Shown piece after piece: positions 16,306 to 23,332 of a stretch of DNA of 64,000 bases. Made by a program: the position numbers and the translations under genes. The number at the start of each line of letters is the position of its first letter. The stretch's first letter is position 1. This DNA is from an uncultured Roseburia sp. (GTDB lineage Bacteria > Bacillota > Clostridia > Lachnospirales > Lachnospiraceae): NCBI GenBank assembly GCA_934317215.1, contig CAKREH010000003.1, positions 76,910-140,909 of the forward strand. The letters are read 5' to 3'. The notes beneath the pieces are model-generated. The model did not search any database and was not told the DNA's origin. It saw only the letters and a list, made by a program, of their open reading frames with translations.

Positions 16306-16524
16306 TTACACCTCAACACCATCGCATTTTGCATAAGAACCGAGACCTTTAATGTAATGGCTTCTCGTATCTTCAACGTTTCTGCAATCTATGACTTTCC
16401 CCTCGTCAATACACTCTTGCAAGTATTCGCATTTATCGCATTTCGTATCTTTCTCAATGCGCGGTGTAGGATCTGCTTTTTGCTTTTTCTTGAATATTTT
16501 TTTAATAATTTTCCATAATCTCAT
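16306..16524 (-). CDS. small Cys-containing phage protein
   Basis: 72 aa. Very basic N-terminus (MRLWKIIKKIFKKKQKA) followed by CDKCEYLQEC and a late C-rich segment, suggesting a metal-binding domain with a basic nucleic-acid or membrane tail. Unknown function. Confidence 0.55.
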   Translation of the reverse strand: MRLWKIIKKIFKKKQKADPTPRIEKDTKCDKCEYLQECIDEGKVIDCRNVEDTRSHYIKGLGSYAKCDGVEV

Positions 16525-16898
16525 TTCCGCACCTCAATCAAAGTATCAATCAGCTCTGTCAATTCCTTTTCTGTCTTTTCTTTTGGAGTTTTTCTAAATC
16601 TTGTGGAAACATATTCCAAAATAGCTTTTATCTTCAAACATTCTCCTGGACAAGGAATATAATCCTTCGGTCTCGCAGTTTCTTTGCAGATATACTCTGC
16701 ATTTTCCATGCCAAGACAGGATAAACGACCGGAATATATGGGTAATGCACTGCATTTGAATAATTCAGCCTTAATCACTAAATGTTCTTTGTCGTATTCA
16801 AAATTCTTATCATGTGTCTTTAATTTCTCTTCAATTCCATTAAGAAACTTAACGCATTGTTTTGTTGAATAGCCAACATAAACAAATTCAAGATACAT
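16521..16898 (-). CDS. hypothetical phage protein
   Basis: Start at ATG 16898 (MYLEFVYVGYSTKQCVKFLN); the longer reading frame upstream includes the terminator of the preceding gene and is unlikely. 125 aa with several Cys (CSALPIY, CLGMENAEYIC, CPGECLK). Overlaps the next gene by 4 bases. Confidence 0.55.
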   Translation of the reverse strand: MYLEFVYVGYSTKQCVKFLNGIEEKLKTHDKNFEYDKEHLVIKAELFKCSALPIYSGRLSCLGMENAEYICKETARPKDYIPCPGECLKIKAILEYVSTRFRKTPKEKTEKELTELIDTLIEVRK

Positions 16899-16928
16899 GC
16901 TCACACCTCGTTTTTCCGCAAAAAAATA

Positions 16929-16955
16929 CCAACCATCGAATATTGACGGTTGGTA
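16929..16955 (-). terminator. intrinsic terminator after the DUF4062 gene
   Basis: Minus strand: ACCAACCGTC-AATATTC-GATGGTTGGT hairpin followed by ATTTTTTTG. Gives the DUF4062 gene its own transcription end. The left arm contains one copy of the 14-bp inverted repeat that also lies in its promoter. Confidence 0.8.
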
Positions 16956-16962
16956 AAAATGA

Positions 16963-17928
16963 TTATTTTCTTTCAATGTTATACACTCTATTATAATATT
17001 TCATTGCATAAGCTACAAATTCATCGTATATTTGAATTTCTCTTGCCCAATCAATTTCCTCATTCTCTATTTTGGCCAAAACATAATTTACAACATATTC
17101 TTCCTTTGCAACAATTTCGCCCATAGTAAAAGGAAATGATGGACATTTAAAAATTTCTCCAGAACGTACCAGATTAGCGTTATATGCCCAATCATTATCT
17201 GAATATTTTATTATTTCAATTTCTAAATACAATTCAAAACTTGGCATCTGATATATCTCTGGCAAAAAAGCTTTGATATATTTTGCTCCATCATCGAAAA
17301 TTTCTAATTTACCATCAAGTTTATTTTTTCTAGTGCTCACATCCTCTTTTTTATAAGATTCCCGAACACTTTCTACCAACGTTTGAAAATTACGTATTTG
17401 TTCATCGTTTATTTGCGATGATTCATTATTTAAAGCGCCACGGGTCCACCCTCTTTGAGGATTATTATTTACTTCATGCGACAAACTTATAATAACTGAT
17501 GTTACTAGCTCAGTTAATGTGTACCAATTTTTACAAACTCTACCAGTTAAAACTTTTTTTCTGAAATTTTCCAGCAATTTTCTTTTTTTATCTTCCCTTT
17601 TTTCAGCAGGAAGATTATACGGATCTCCATGTAGAAATGCTAAAATAGGTATTCCTTTTTCAACTGCATAATCAAATTCTTGTTCTGTAAAACTTTTTCC
17701 AACGGATTTATTGATTGTCCCGTACCTTGCACCAATAATTATAACGTAATAATCACAGTTATCAATAATTTTTTTAATGTACTCAAACTGTTCATCATCT
17801 GATGCCGAAAACAATTCCATTCCAGCCGGAATATACCCCGCATTCAAAAGTTCCTCTATCACAGCTTTTCTTTCTTTTTTTAGATCCTCAAATGTAGAGC
17901 TAACAAAAACCTGGTAACGTTTGTCCAT
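16963..17928 (-). CDS. DUF4062 domain protein, candidate defence cargo
   Basis: 321 aa (MDKRYQVFVSSTFEDLKKER). Residues 1-125 match DUF4062: VFVSSTFEDLKKERKAVIEE, IIDNCDYYVIIIGARYGT and SFTEQEFDYAVEKGIPILAF; this TIR-like fold is the N-terminal part of many NLR-like and defence proteins. The C-terminal 190 residues are unrecognised and probably the sensor or effector-partner part. The gene is A+T-rich, has its own promoter and terminator and lies between structural-module small genes and the tRNA block: the layout of a cargo gene expressed in the lysogen. Defence role is inferred. Confidence 0.75.
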   Translation of the reverse strand: MDKRYQVFVSSTFEDLKKERKAVIEELLNAGYIPAGMELFSASDDEQFEYIKKIIDNCDYYVIIIGARYGTINKSVGKSFTEQEFDYAVEKGIPILAFLHGDPYNLPAEKREDKKRKLLENFRKKVLTGRVCKNWYTLTELVTSVIISLSHEVNNNPQRGWTRGALNNESSQINDEQIRNFQTLVESVRESYKKEDVSTRKNKLDGKLEIFDDGAKYIKAFLPEIYQMPSFELYLEIEIIKYSDNDWAYNANLVRSGEIFKCPSFPFTMGEIVAKEEYVVNYVLAKIENEEIDWAREIQIYDEFVAYAMKYYNRVYNIERK

Positions 17929-17950
17929 AAAGCCTCCTCATTTGTATTAT

Positions 17951-17981
17951 ATTATAAATATTTTACCACTTTAACCGTCAA
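17951..17981 (-). promoter_or_regulatory. promoter of the DUF4062 gene
   Basis: Minus strand TTGACG (17981-17976), 19-bp spacer, TATAAT (17956-17951), followed by GAGGAGG before the ATG. Spacer is 2 bp longer than ideal. Confidence 0.6.
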
Positions 17982-18003
17982 TATTCAATTATCAAAGATC
18001 GAA

Positions 18004-18087
18004 ACGCCGTACACAGGATTTGAACCTGCAAGCCTTTTACAGCCAACGGTTTTCAAGACCGCTCCCTCACCACCCGGACATACGGCA
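18004..18087 (-). tRNA. tRNA-Ser (anticodon TGA)
   Basis: Type II tRNA with long variable arm. Acceptor strands TGCCGTA / TACGGCG (or shifted by one), anticodon loop CTTGAAA between CGGT and ACCG, T loop GGTTCAAATCC. Phage-type tRNA cluster member; the exact first base is uncertain by one. Confidence 0.85.
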
Positions 18088-18201
18088 GATATGACAGTGT
18101 AGTGGAACTGCCATATCTGAAATCACCTTTGCCACTACTTTGTATGATTTCATGCGGACTTTCTACCGCTTACGGCAAGGTTCACCCCTGTCGTAAGTTA
18201 G

Positions 18202-18286
18202 CGCAGTGTGCAGGATTCGAACCTACAAGGCGAATAAACGCCCGACCGGATAGCAACCGGCTCCAATTCCATTATGGGAACACTGC
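18202..18286 (-). tRNA. tRNA-Ser (anticodon GCT)
   Basis: Acceptor GCAGTGT / ACACTGC with G discriminator, anticodon loop TTGCTAT flanked by CCGG/CCGG-type stem, long variable arm (GGGCGTTTATTCGCC) and canonical T arm. The 114-nt gap to tRNA-Ser(TGA) contains further hairpins (AGATATG...CATATCT; CTTACG...CGTAAG) but no ORF. Confidence 0.9.
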
Positions 18287-18290
18287 AAAA

Positions 18291-18831
18291 TAAACATGAT
18301 TAAGGTTTCCCTTTATTCACCATAGATACAGCCATTTTCAGCCACCATGACGATAAGTCTGAGCTTCCGGGAGCTACCCTTGGCTTCTTACCGCTGTCAA
18401 GCACGAATGGGATTGATACCCACAAATTTCACGGTTCGTTCAGAATGTTTTGGTTTAAGCATAACCTCGATTATTTGTTTCTGCCATACCGCTACTTTAA
18501 CGAATTTCTTGTGTTATACTCCGATTTCTCGGATTCAAGGCAAACTGACTTAATGAGTTTTCCGCATATAGTCCGTGGTCTCTCACACCGCACACATCAA
18601 CGGATTATTCTTGCACAGCAAGCGTCTATTATTCGTCAGCCACAAGGATTCTGCTTTTGACTTCTCTATGATGATACACCGCACAGAATTGTTGATAGTT
18701 TCTATCTTCTCGTTTGAAATCACTTTCAAACAAAAGCTATTTCCAAATCCAATATCTCGAATTGGAATAACTCATTACCATGCGTCTCGGCAGGATTGAA
18801 AAGTCCATCTACACCGAGGTAATCATGTTTA
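18291..18831 (-). ncRNA. large ornate RNA, ROOL-like, between two tRNAs
   Basis: 541 nt without a credible gene. Its two ends are perfectly complementary: TAAACATGATTA at 18291-18302 and TAATCATGTTTA at 18820-18831, a 12-bp closing helix. Only 2-4 nt separate it from tRNA-Glu (5' side) and tRNA-Ser-GCT (3' side), so tRNA processing would release it. Internal hairpins with GNRA-like loops occur, e.g. CCGA-GAAA-TCGG. Known: ROOL and GOLLD RNAs are 500-800 nt, phage-associated, often next to tRNAs and enclosed by long-range helices; size best fits ROOL. Assignment needs a covariance search. Confidence 0.65.
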
Positions 18832-18833
18832 AA

Positions 18834-18904
18834 TGATCGGTACGAGATTCGAACTCGTGTTACCACCGTGAAAGGGTGGTGTCTTACCACTCGACTAACC
18901 GATC
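18834..18904 (-). tRNA. tRNA-Glu (anticodon TTC)
   Basis: GATCGGT / ACCGATC acceptor, D arm TAGTCGAGTGGTAAGAC, anticodon stem CCACC with loop CTTTCAC, T arm CGAGTTCGAATCTCG. Lies immediately 5' of the large RNA on the minus strand. Confidence 0.9.
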
Positions 18905-19037
18905 AAAGACACGCGACCGGCTGTTACGCCAATCCACGTCTGCTGTGACGTAGTTTAAGTTTTTACTACTCGCATCCAAATAACCTAGGATAATCTCGCA
19001 AACCGGTTACGCGGGACTAAATGGATGCTTTCGCTCA
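18905..19037 (-). other. structured spacer between tRNA-Tyr and tRNA-Glu
   Basis: No ORF. Contains a 7-bp long-range helix GCATCCA...TGGATGC (about 18974-19027) and a C(A)CGTC...GACGTAG hairpin. Probably a processed spacer RNA. Confidence 0.35.
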
Positions 19038-19127
19038 TGGGGAAGAGAGGAATTGAACCTCCAATGTTTACCACTTGGGAACTGATTTACAGTCAGCTGC
19101 AACACCGCCAATCGTTGCCGCTTCCCC
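19038..19127 (-). tRNA. tRNA-Tyr (anticodon GTA)
   Basis: GGGGAAG / CTTCCCC acceptor, anticodon loop CTGTAAA with CTGA-stem, variable arm CCCAAGTGGTAAACATTGG and T arm GGAGGTTCAATTCCTC. 89-90 nt, as expected for type II tRNA-Tyr of bacteria. Confidence 0.9.
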
Positions 19128-19207
19128 AAAATGCGCGGACACCTCACTCCATATCTCTGTACGCGACCGCGCTACGCATACAGTATCAGATCAGCTCGGC
19201 ACCATCG

Positions 19208-19307
19208 GAACGGAAGGATTCGAACCTTGCATTATCGGTTTCTGAAAAGGTGTTGTTGCTGACTACGGATGATCGCCCGTCTGCCACTTGGCAACACTCT
19301 TACCGAT
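19208..19307 (-). pseudogene. degenerate tRNA-like sequence, anticodon unassigned
   Basis: A T-arm (CAAGGTTCGAATCCTTC, with one C-C mismatch) and a D-arm-like GTTGCCAAGTGGCAGAC are visible, with a partly paired acceptor (CGGTAAG / CGTTCCG, two mismatches). The anticodon arm would have an 8-nt loop between ACGG and CCGT. About 100 nt long. Could be a decayed class II tRNA or a tRNA-like processing signal. Confidence 0.45.
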
Positions 19308-19309
19308 AG

Positions 19310-19620
19310 GCTTCTTTACCTGCAATACCCATTCTGCCACTGCCTAACTATATGGGGGAATTATATCTTTGACAGCTCAGGCACCGTGGGATAGGCACCC
19401 GAACTATCAAGTCTGACTGCTATATGGATTGCTCGTCAGCAAATTACGGAACGATCATCATTCATCACCATATAGGCTTACGCCTAATGCCGCGCTCCGC
19501 GGCAAATACCACCGGACGGTCTCGCACCGCCCTTAACAGAATCGTCCTAGTGGCGAAAGGAGATGTCATGAAAAACACCAAGAAGAATATCTTTTACGGA
19601 ATGAATCGTTAAATCCATTC
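19310..19620. other. 310-nt non-coding gap with short hairpins
   Basis: No supported gene. Contains perfect small hairpins AGGC-TTAC-GCCT and GCCGCG-CTC-CGCGGC near 19468-19503 and a longer imperfect stem CCAC-GGACG...CGTCC-GTGG around 19510-19555. Likely part of the structured RNA block. Confidence 0.35.
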
Positions 19621-19624
19621 CTCC

Positions 19625-19688
19625 AGTGGAGCGGCAGGAATCGAACCTGCGACCGATTGAATGCTCTACCGACTGAGCTACGTTCCAC
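19625..19688 (-). tRNA. tRNA-like RNA lacking a full anticodon arm
   Basis: 64 nt. Good acceptor GTGGAAC / GCTCCAC (one mismatch), canonical D arm (TAGCTCAGTCGGTAGAGC) and T arm (GCAGGTTCGATTCCTGC), but only 11-12 nt (ATTCAATCGGTC) replace the usual 17-nt anticodon arm plus variable loop. Not a normal elongator tRNA; either an internal-deletion pseudogene or a tRNA mimic. Confidence 0.6.
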
Positions 19689-19811
19689 TATGGCATATTT
19701 GAATGCCGAAATGTAGGATTTTTATCTTATTTTATATTTGCTCACAGACATCAGTATTGAATCGCACACCGAGTTATTCTGATTCAAGCTGTTTTTGCCT
19801 GTGAGCTTAAG

Positions 19812-19979
19812 TTATACCGGATGCTCCGATTTCTCGCTCTGGTGCTCGGCGTCGCTATCCAAAGCAATAATACCTGACCTTTTTCCCGGTTCATTTTCGT
19901 GATTTATATGTATTCTTTCCACTGCACAAATAATAGGCAGTTGAAAGTTAATACCAAAAATTGGACTGTATAAAAGCAT
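19812..19979 (-). CDS. small phage protein, 55 aa
   Basis: Found by reading the gap: starts at ATG 19979 behind GGAGATAG, which overlaps the end of the upstream small gene, MLLYSPIFGINFQLPIICAV, and ends ...DSDAEHQSEKSEHPV with TAA at 19812. Hydrophobic first 20 residues, polar tail. Unknown function; coding status supported by Shine-Dalgarno and tight spacing. Confidence 0.45.
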   Translation of the reverse strand: MLLYSPIFGINFQLPIICAVERIHINHENEPGKRSGIIALDSDAEHQSEKSEHPV

Positions 19980-19982
19980 TTT

Positions 19983-20141
19983 CTATCTCCACATCAAAAA
20001 TATATTCAGCATCAATAGTACGATGGTTATTCCTAATCCAACTGCTGCTTCTCTTTCTTTTACTTCCCTGCCATACATGAATAACATCAACATCAATAAC
20101 ACATCCAGTGTTGACGTAACTGTTTTAATGATCTCCATCAT
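19983..20141 (-). CDS. small two-TM membrane protein, 52 aa
   Basis: MMEIIKTVTSTLDVLLMLML at the N-terminus and LGITIVLLMLNIFLMWR at the end: two short hydrophobic segments separated by a charged turn (YGREVKEREAA). Start at ATG 20141 overlaps the stop of the upstream gene (AAATGATGG) with GGGAGAG before it. Possible pinholin-like or membrane accessory protein; function not known. Confidence 0.6.
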   Translation of the reverse strand: MMEIIKTVTSTLDVLLMLMLFMYGREVKEREAAVGLGITIVLLMLNIFLMWR

Positions 20142-20284
20142 TTACTCTCCCATTCATCACATTCGTGGTCGTATTCCACGAAATCAGCTACATATTCGCT
20201 CTCATCGTTCACGCATACATAGCCCTGCATTTTGTCGTATGAACTATATTTACAAGTGCCACAGCACTGTTTGCATTCTGACAT
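20138..20284 (-). CDS. small Cys-rich protein, 48 aa
   Basis: MSECKQCCGTCKYSSYDKMQ then GYVCVNDESEYVADF...HECDEW. Six Cys and a His suggest a zinc-binding knuckle. Start (ATG 20284) overlaps the MazG stop as TAATG; stop overlaps the next start. Tight coupling supports it as a gene. Confidence 0.6.
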   Translation of the reverse strand: MSECKQCCGTCKYSSYDKMQGYVCVNDESEYVADFVEYDHECDEWESK

Positions 20285-20703
20285 TACACGTCATCCTCCG
20301 CTCTGTGGTTCGCTCTTTCAACGTCAAACCCTTCCGGATAACGCGCCTTAAGCTTGTCTACGTTCATCTGCATAATCTCATCAAGGCTCCAACCGAAGGA
20401 TTCACAAAGCATTGCCATGTACCAGCAAATGTCTCCTGCTTCTTTCTTTGCATGTTCAACATCAAGCGGCTTCTCGTGGAAAATCCACTTTTTAATCATG
20501 TCGTTGAACTCTCCAACCTCGCCGGATAATCCAAGGCAAGAATTGAAAATACCACCAATGTCAAGATGTCGTTCATCTTCTGCAATCAAATTTTTCTGTA
20601 ACAGATATTCCATGTCGCATGTCAACATATTTCCAAGCAATCTATCTGTTGCCTTATGATCATTTGTCCGCATAGCTAATTCTTGGTATTCATTTCCGGT
20701 CAT
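20284..20703 (-). CDS. MazG-like nucleoside triphosphate pyrophosphohydrolase
   Basis: 139 aa (MTGNEYQELAMRTNDHKATD). Catalytic motifs GLSGEVGEFNDMIKKW (ExxE) and KKEAGDICWYMAMLCESFGW (ExxD) are intact, the typical single-domain phage MazG. Hydrolyses NTP/dNTPs or lowers alarmone levels to prolong host metabolism. Coupled by ATGA with the upstream gene. Confidence 0.85.
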   Translation of the reverse strand: MTGNEYQELAMRTNDHKATDRLLGNMLTCDMEYLLQKNLIAEDERHLDIGGIFNSCLGLSGEVGEFNDMIKKWIFHEKPLDVEHAKKEAGDICWYMAMLCESFGWSLDEIMQMNVDKLKARYPEGFDVERANHRAEDDV

Positions 20704-21128
20704 GTATTTTTCTCCTCTTTCTCAATTCCAATCAAACGATTCAACATAAGTTCTGCTGCTTCTTTGAAATCGTCATATCCAATATCAAGCTGATCCACGG
20801 CGGTTTCCCTACTGTTCCAAAGGTCATCATCTAATGCACTTAGCATACTTGTCAAAAATGTGCCGCGTAAATCTTTATTGGCAATCAGCTCGTTTCGCAG
20901 CACTATGGATGCCTGCTGAACTGTTTCCGGTGTGAATCTGAATCTAATATCGCCGCTCATGTCAATATCTGGCAGACCCACTGTTTCAAAAGTGAATTGT
21001 GGGAACTCGTCAACTGCAACTCGAAAATCAACGCTCTTAACATGTTTAAATTTCTTGTCGCCTATGTAATATTCAGTTCCAAGCCAATCTTCTGTCGGAT
21101 TTACGACCTTAACTCTTGGTGTTCCCAT
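20700..21128 (-). CDS. hypothetical phage protein
   Basis: 142 aa (MGTPRVKVVNPTEDWLGTEY). Beta-rich first half (FRVAVDEFPQFTFETVGLPD, SGDIRFRFTPET) and a helical second half (ELIANKDLRGTFLTSMLSAL, AAELMLNRLIGIEKEE). Family not recognised. Confidence 0.6.
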   Translation of the reverse strand: MGTPRVKVVNPTEDWLGTEYYIGDKKFKHVKSVDFRVAVDEFPQFTFETVGLPDIDMSGDIRFRFTPETVQQASIVLRNELIANKDLRGTFLTSMLSALDDDLWNSRETAVDQLDIGYDDFKEAAELMLNRLIGIEKEEKNT

Positions 21129-21231
21129 AATACATACGCCCCTTAAAGTCCTTTTTTGTTTTTGAAAAAAATTTGAAAATCGTTATCGAATGTAACTTTT
21201 GAATTTTTATCGGATGTGAAAATTTGATATG

Positions 21232-21387
21232 TTAATCAATGCTGTATATATGGCATTGATTCTTACCAAAGGCACGTTCTTTTTTGTGGTAAAAGCATTC
21301 TCTCTTTAACCGGAATATCTTCCCCTTCTCACCACCGCGATCAAGTAAGGTTCTATGTGCTTTCCTCTTTTTGCTTATGCTCGTCAT
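21232..21387 (-). CDS. small basic phage protein, 51 aa
   Basis: MTSISKKRKAHRTLLDRGGE, ending QCHIYSID. Start at ATG 21387 behind CTAGGAGATC. Highly basic (over a quarter Lys/Arg), Cys/His present; probably nucleic-acid-binding. Overlooked at usual length cut-offs. Confidence 0.55.
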   Translation of the reverse strand: MTSISKKRKAHRTLLDRGGEKGKIFRLKRECFYHKKERAFGKNQCHIYSID

Positions 21388-21702
21388 TCCAGATCTCCTA
21401 GTTGAATTAGACTATGCGCGAAAATGTCTTTTTATTTTGTGAATGTTTCGGAGACTCAGTTGCGCCCCGGGGTGTGTTCCCACAGAACCCCCGCCCACCC
21501 TTTCCGGATGTTCGCCCTATGGATGCTCTTGAATTGTGTTTGAATTGTATCGTAATCAAAGACAATTAATACAATTTTGATTTATATGATTTAACTATTC
21601 GTAAAACCCGAGTCTTACGAATAGTTTGTTAATTCTTTAATCGCTACAAGCCTTGATTTTACAGGCTTTCTAAATTGTTGTTAAACCACACACAATTCTG
21701 TA
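21388..21702. other. 315-nt gap with a GC-rich patch
   Basis: No supported gene. A GC-rich patch (GCGCCCCGGGGTGTGT... around 21463-21500) stands out from an A+T-rich surround and the flank contains long poly-T/A stretches and a TTACGAATAG inverted duplication near 21596-21628 (ATTCGTAAAACCCGAGTCTTACGAATAG). May hold promoter, operator or terminator elements of the gene at 21.2 kb. Confidence 0.3.
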
Positions 21703-22317
21703 TTAAAAGTCCGCGTCTGGTGGCTTTAATTGTGCAGTGTTTTCTGACAATTCAGACAGGGAATATCGTTCCCTGATCTGTTCGATGCTCTGCGTCTGCT
21801 CCCCGCCCTGGCGGTTAGTGCCCGGCATATTCCAGTTGTGCCGCCTATTTAAAGCCGGAAGTACTTTCATCGGATTCAGACCACCGCTTATAAGCTTATC
21901 GCTCAATGATTCCTCGTTATTTTTGACGAGTTTTTTGTATACATCGGAACAGGAAGAACCGGATCGCCGCTCGCCACTGCCCCATGTGTAAACAGTATCT
22001 GTATTAATTCCAGTTAAGAAACAGAAACCATTTATACTAACCTCTTTGTCGTATTCATAACACAGCTCTATGTAAATATCACAGATATCATTTATTAATT
22101 TATCATTATAAGTGTCTTTATCAGGTCCTTTTAATCTCTCCCTGTTATTCTTAAATACAGCCTTATAAATATATATCAAAGCTGCATTCCATTTACTCTG
22201 GGGTTCTTTTGACATGTCTTCAACATTTTTCTCAAGTATATACTGGTCAAGGTATTCAGATATTTTATTTTCATAAATTTCTATTCCATGCTCTGCTCTC
22301 ACTGTATTATCATTCAT
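21703..22317 (-). CDS. HTH-containing phage protein (small-terminase-like or initiator)
   Basis: 204 aa (MNDNTVRAEHGIEIYENKIS). Middle part VSINGFCFLTGINTDTVYTW (about 95-114) is a good helix-turn-helix; the following GSGERRSGSSCSDVYKKLV and NPMKVLPALNRRHNWNMPGT are reminiscent of small terminase-like proteins of Firmicutes phages. It lies next to a possible iteron origin, so a replication-initiator role is an alternative. I cannot decide between them. Confidence 0.5.
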   Translation of the reverse strand: MNDNTVRAEHGIEIYENKISEYLDQYILEKNVEDMSKEPQSKWNAALIYIYKAVFKNNRERLKGPDKDTYNDKLINDICDIYIELCYEYDKEVSINGFCFLTGINTDTVYTWGSGERRSGSSCSDVYKKLVKNNEESLSDKLISGGLNPMKVLPALNRRHNWNMPGTNRQGGEQTQSIEQIRERYSLSELSENTAQLKPPDADF

Positions 22318-22394
22318 GATTTATTTATATCTCCTCTCTCCAGTACTGGAATACTTAAAATAAAAAATGCAACTGATACAATCAGATCATGATG

Positions 22395-22475
22395 ATCTCA
22401 ACTGTACCGGCTGCATGAAGTCCGTTTCTTTCGGGACCTCGACGGATCAGCTCCGCCCGTTGCCCGAATGCCTAT
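22395..22475 (-). other. structured leader segment
   Basis: Minus strand CGGA-GCTGA-TCCG then AGGTCC...GGACTT hairpins enclosed by GCAT...ATGC, followed by the near-perfect palindrome AGATCATCATGATCT at about 22384-22398. Lies in the 5' leader of the HTH gene; class unknown. Confidence 0.3.
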
Positions 22476-22499
22476 TTGATTTAACAAAACAATATCATT

Positions 22500-22698
22500 C
22501 TATCATTTTCTTGTCAAGATATATTTTTAAATTAAATTTTAAGCCTGTATATTATATATTATTTATATAAATATACTGCATTGTTTATAATATATATTTT
22601 TAATATTACAAGAGAGAATATAATCTTTCTCTAACTCTAGTGTCTATATCTACGTTGCAAAAATGTTGCAATTTGTTGCAGAGGTGTTGCATTGCAAC
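22500..22698. other. candidate origin: A+T-rich tract plus phased GTTGCA boxes
   Basis: Four direct GTTGCA boxes begin at 22654, 22665, 22675 and 22686 (spacings 11, 10, 11 bp: one helical turn) with an inverted TGCAAC at 22693-22698. Adjacent is an extremely A+T-rich stretch at about 22505-22612 (TATATTATATATTATTTATA and similar). Iterons beside an unwinding element are the usual layout of initiator-dependent origins; operator for a cooperative repressor is the alternative. Confidence 0.5.
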
Positions 22699-22828
22699 AA
22701 AACTAATACTATTCTATTATTTTTTCTTGTCTGTAATAAAATTATCGCTCTTGAAATTTTATGAAAATTTAACAAAGATTTTCTACGTTTTACACAAAAA
22801 AGACGGCTATATTTCAAGCCGCCAAATA

Positions 22829-23038
22829 TTATGCATACATCAATTTTCCTTTTGGAATTGGAATCTCACGCCCAATTTCCTTTGCCGTCTCAATCCATTC
22901 TGATATAACCGTTTCTACATTTTCCAATGCTTCTATCGCTGTGCTCCCATCTGCCATACATCCGGCAAGTTCCGGAACTTCAACAATAAATTTTTGATCC
23001 TGTTCTGACCAATATATAATTCTCTCATACTTATGCAT
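22829..23038 (-). CDS. hicB: HicB-family antitoxin
   Basis: 69 aa (MHKYERIIYWSEQDQKFIVE). The partially degraded RNase H fold of HicB: YWSEQDQKFIVEVPELAGCM then ADGSTAIEALENVE. Short HicB without a C-terminal DNA-binding domain. Follows hicA by 5 bases. Neutralises the mRNA-interferase HicA. Confidence 0.85.
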   Translation of the reverse strand: MHKYERIIYWSEQDQKFIVEVPELAGCMADGSTAIEALENVETVISEWIETAKEIGREIPIPKGKLMYA

Positions 23039-23043
23039 ATACT

Positions 23044-23292
23044 TTATACCTCCAATCCATATTTTAATATTATGTTTCTTACCTGTTTTACTTGATACGG
23101 TTTTGCTTTATTTCCGTCTGGCTGAATATTTATGATTTCATCTATTCCATCCAGCCAGTATATGAAATGATCGCCTTTAATTCTGCACTGAAAACCGAGC
23201 ACCTCAAGTATTTTCTGCAGATCAGAAAATTTTATATTTCTGTCTTGCGTGCCGCTCATTATTGAATAAAATAACTTTTCTAATGTTGCCAT
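23044..23292 (-). CDS. hicA: HicA-family mRNA interferase toxin
   Basis: 82 aa (MATLEKLFYSIMSGTQDRNI). dsRBD-like fold with FSDLQKILEVLGFQCRIKGD then HFIYWLDG; the catalytic His of GDHF is present. Toxin precedes antitoxin, the normal hicAB order. Located inside the lysogeny-control region under two copies of the 15-bp operator-like repeat, so probably controlled by the phage regulator and useful for prophage stability or abortive infection. Confidence 0.85.
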   Translation of the reverse strand: MATLEKLFYSIMSGTQDRNIKFSDLQKILEVLGFQCRIKGDHFIYWLDGIDEIINIQPDGNKAKPYQVKQVRNIILKYGLEV

Positions 23293-23332
23293 TCTCTTTG
23301 GTATCTCCTTTCATTTGATACCATTATCATAA

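Larger units (their letters stand above)
16938..17986. repeat. 14-bp inverted repeat flanking the DUF4062 gene
   Basis: GAATATTGACGGTT at 16938-16951 and its reverse complement AACCGTCAATATTC at 17973-17986. The inner copy forms part of the terminator, the outer copy holds the -35 region. The repeat brackets the gene precisely, as ends of a mobile cassette would. Confidence 0.65.

Noticed and set aside
18347..18799. Plus-strand ORFs of 68-74 aa inside the large RNA
   Set aside because: No RBS, no recognisable protein, and the interval is bounded by a 12-bp helix between tRNAs.
19510..19560. tRNA-Asn-like hairpin (CTGTTAA loop)
   Set aside because: Only part of a T arm and mismatched anticodon stem; no D arm. 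Better read as a long hairpin.
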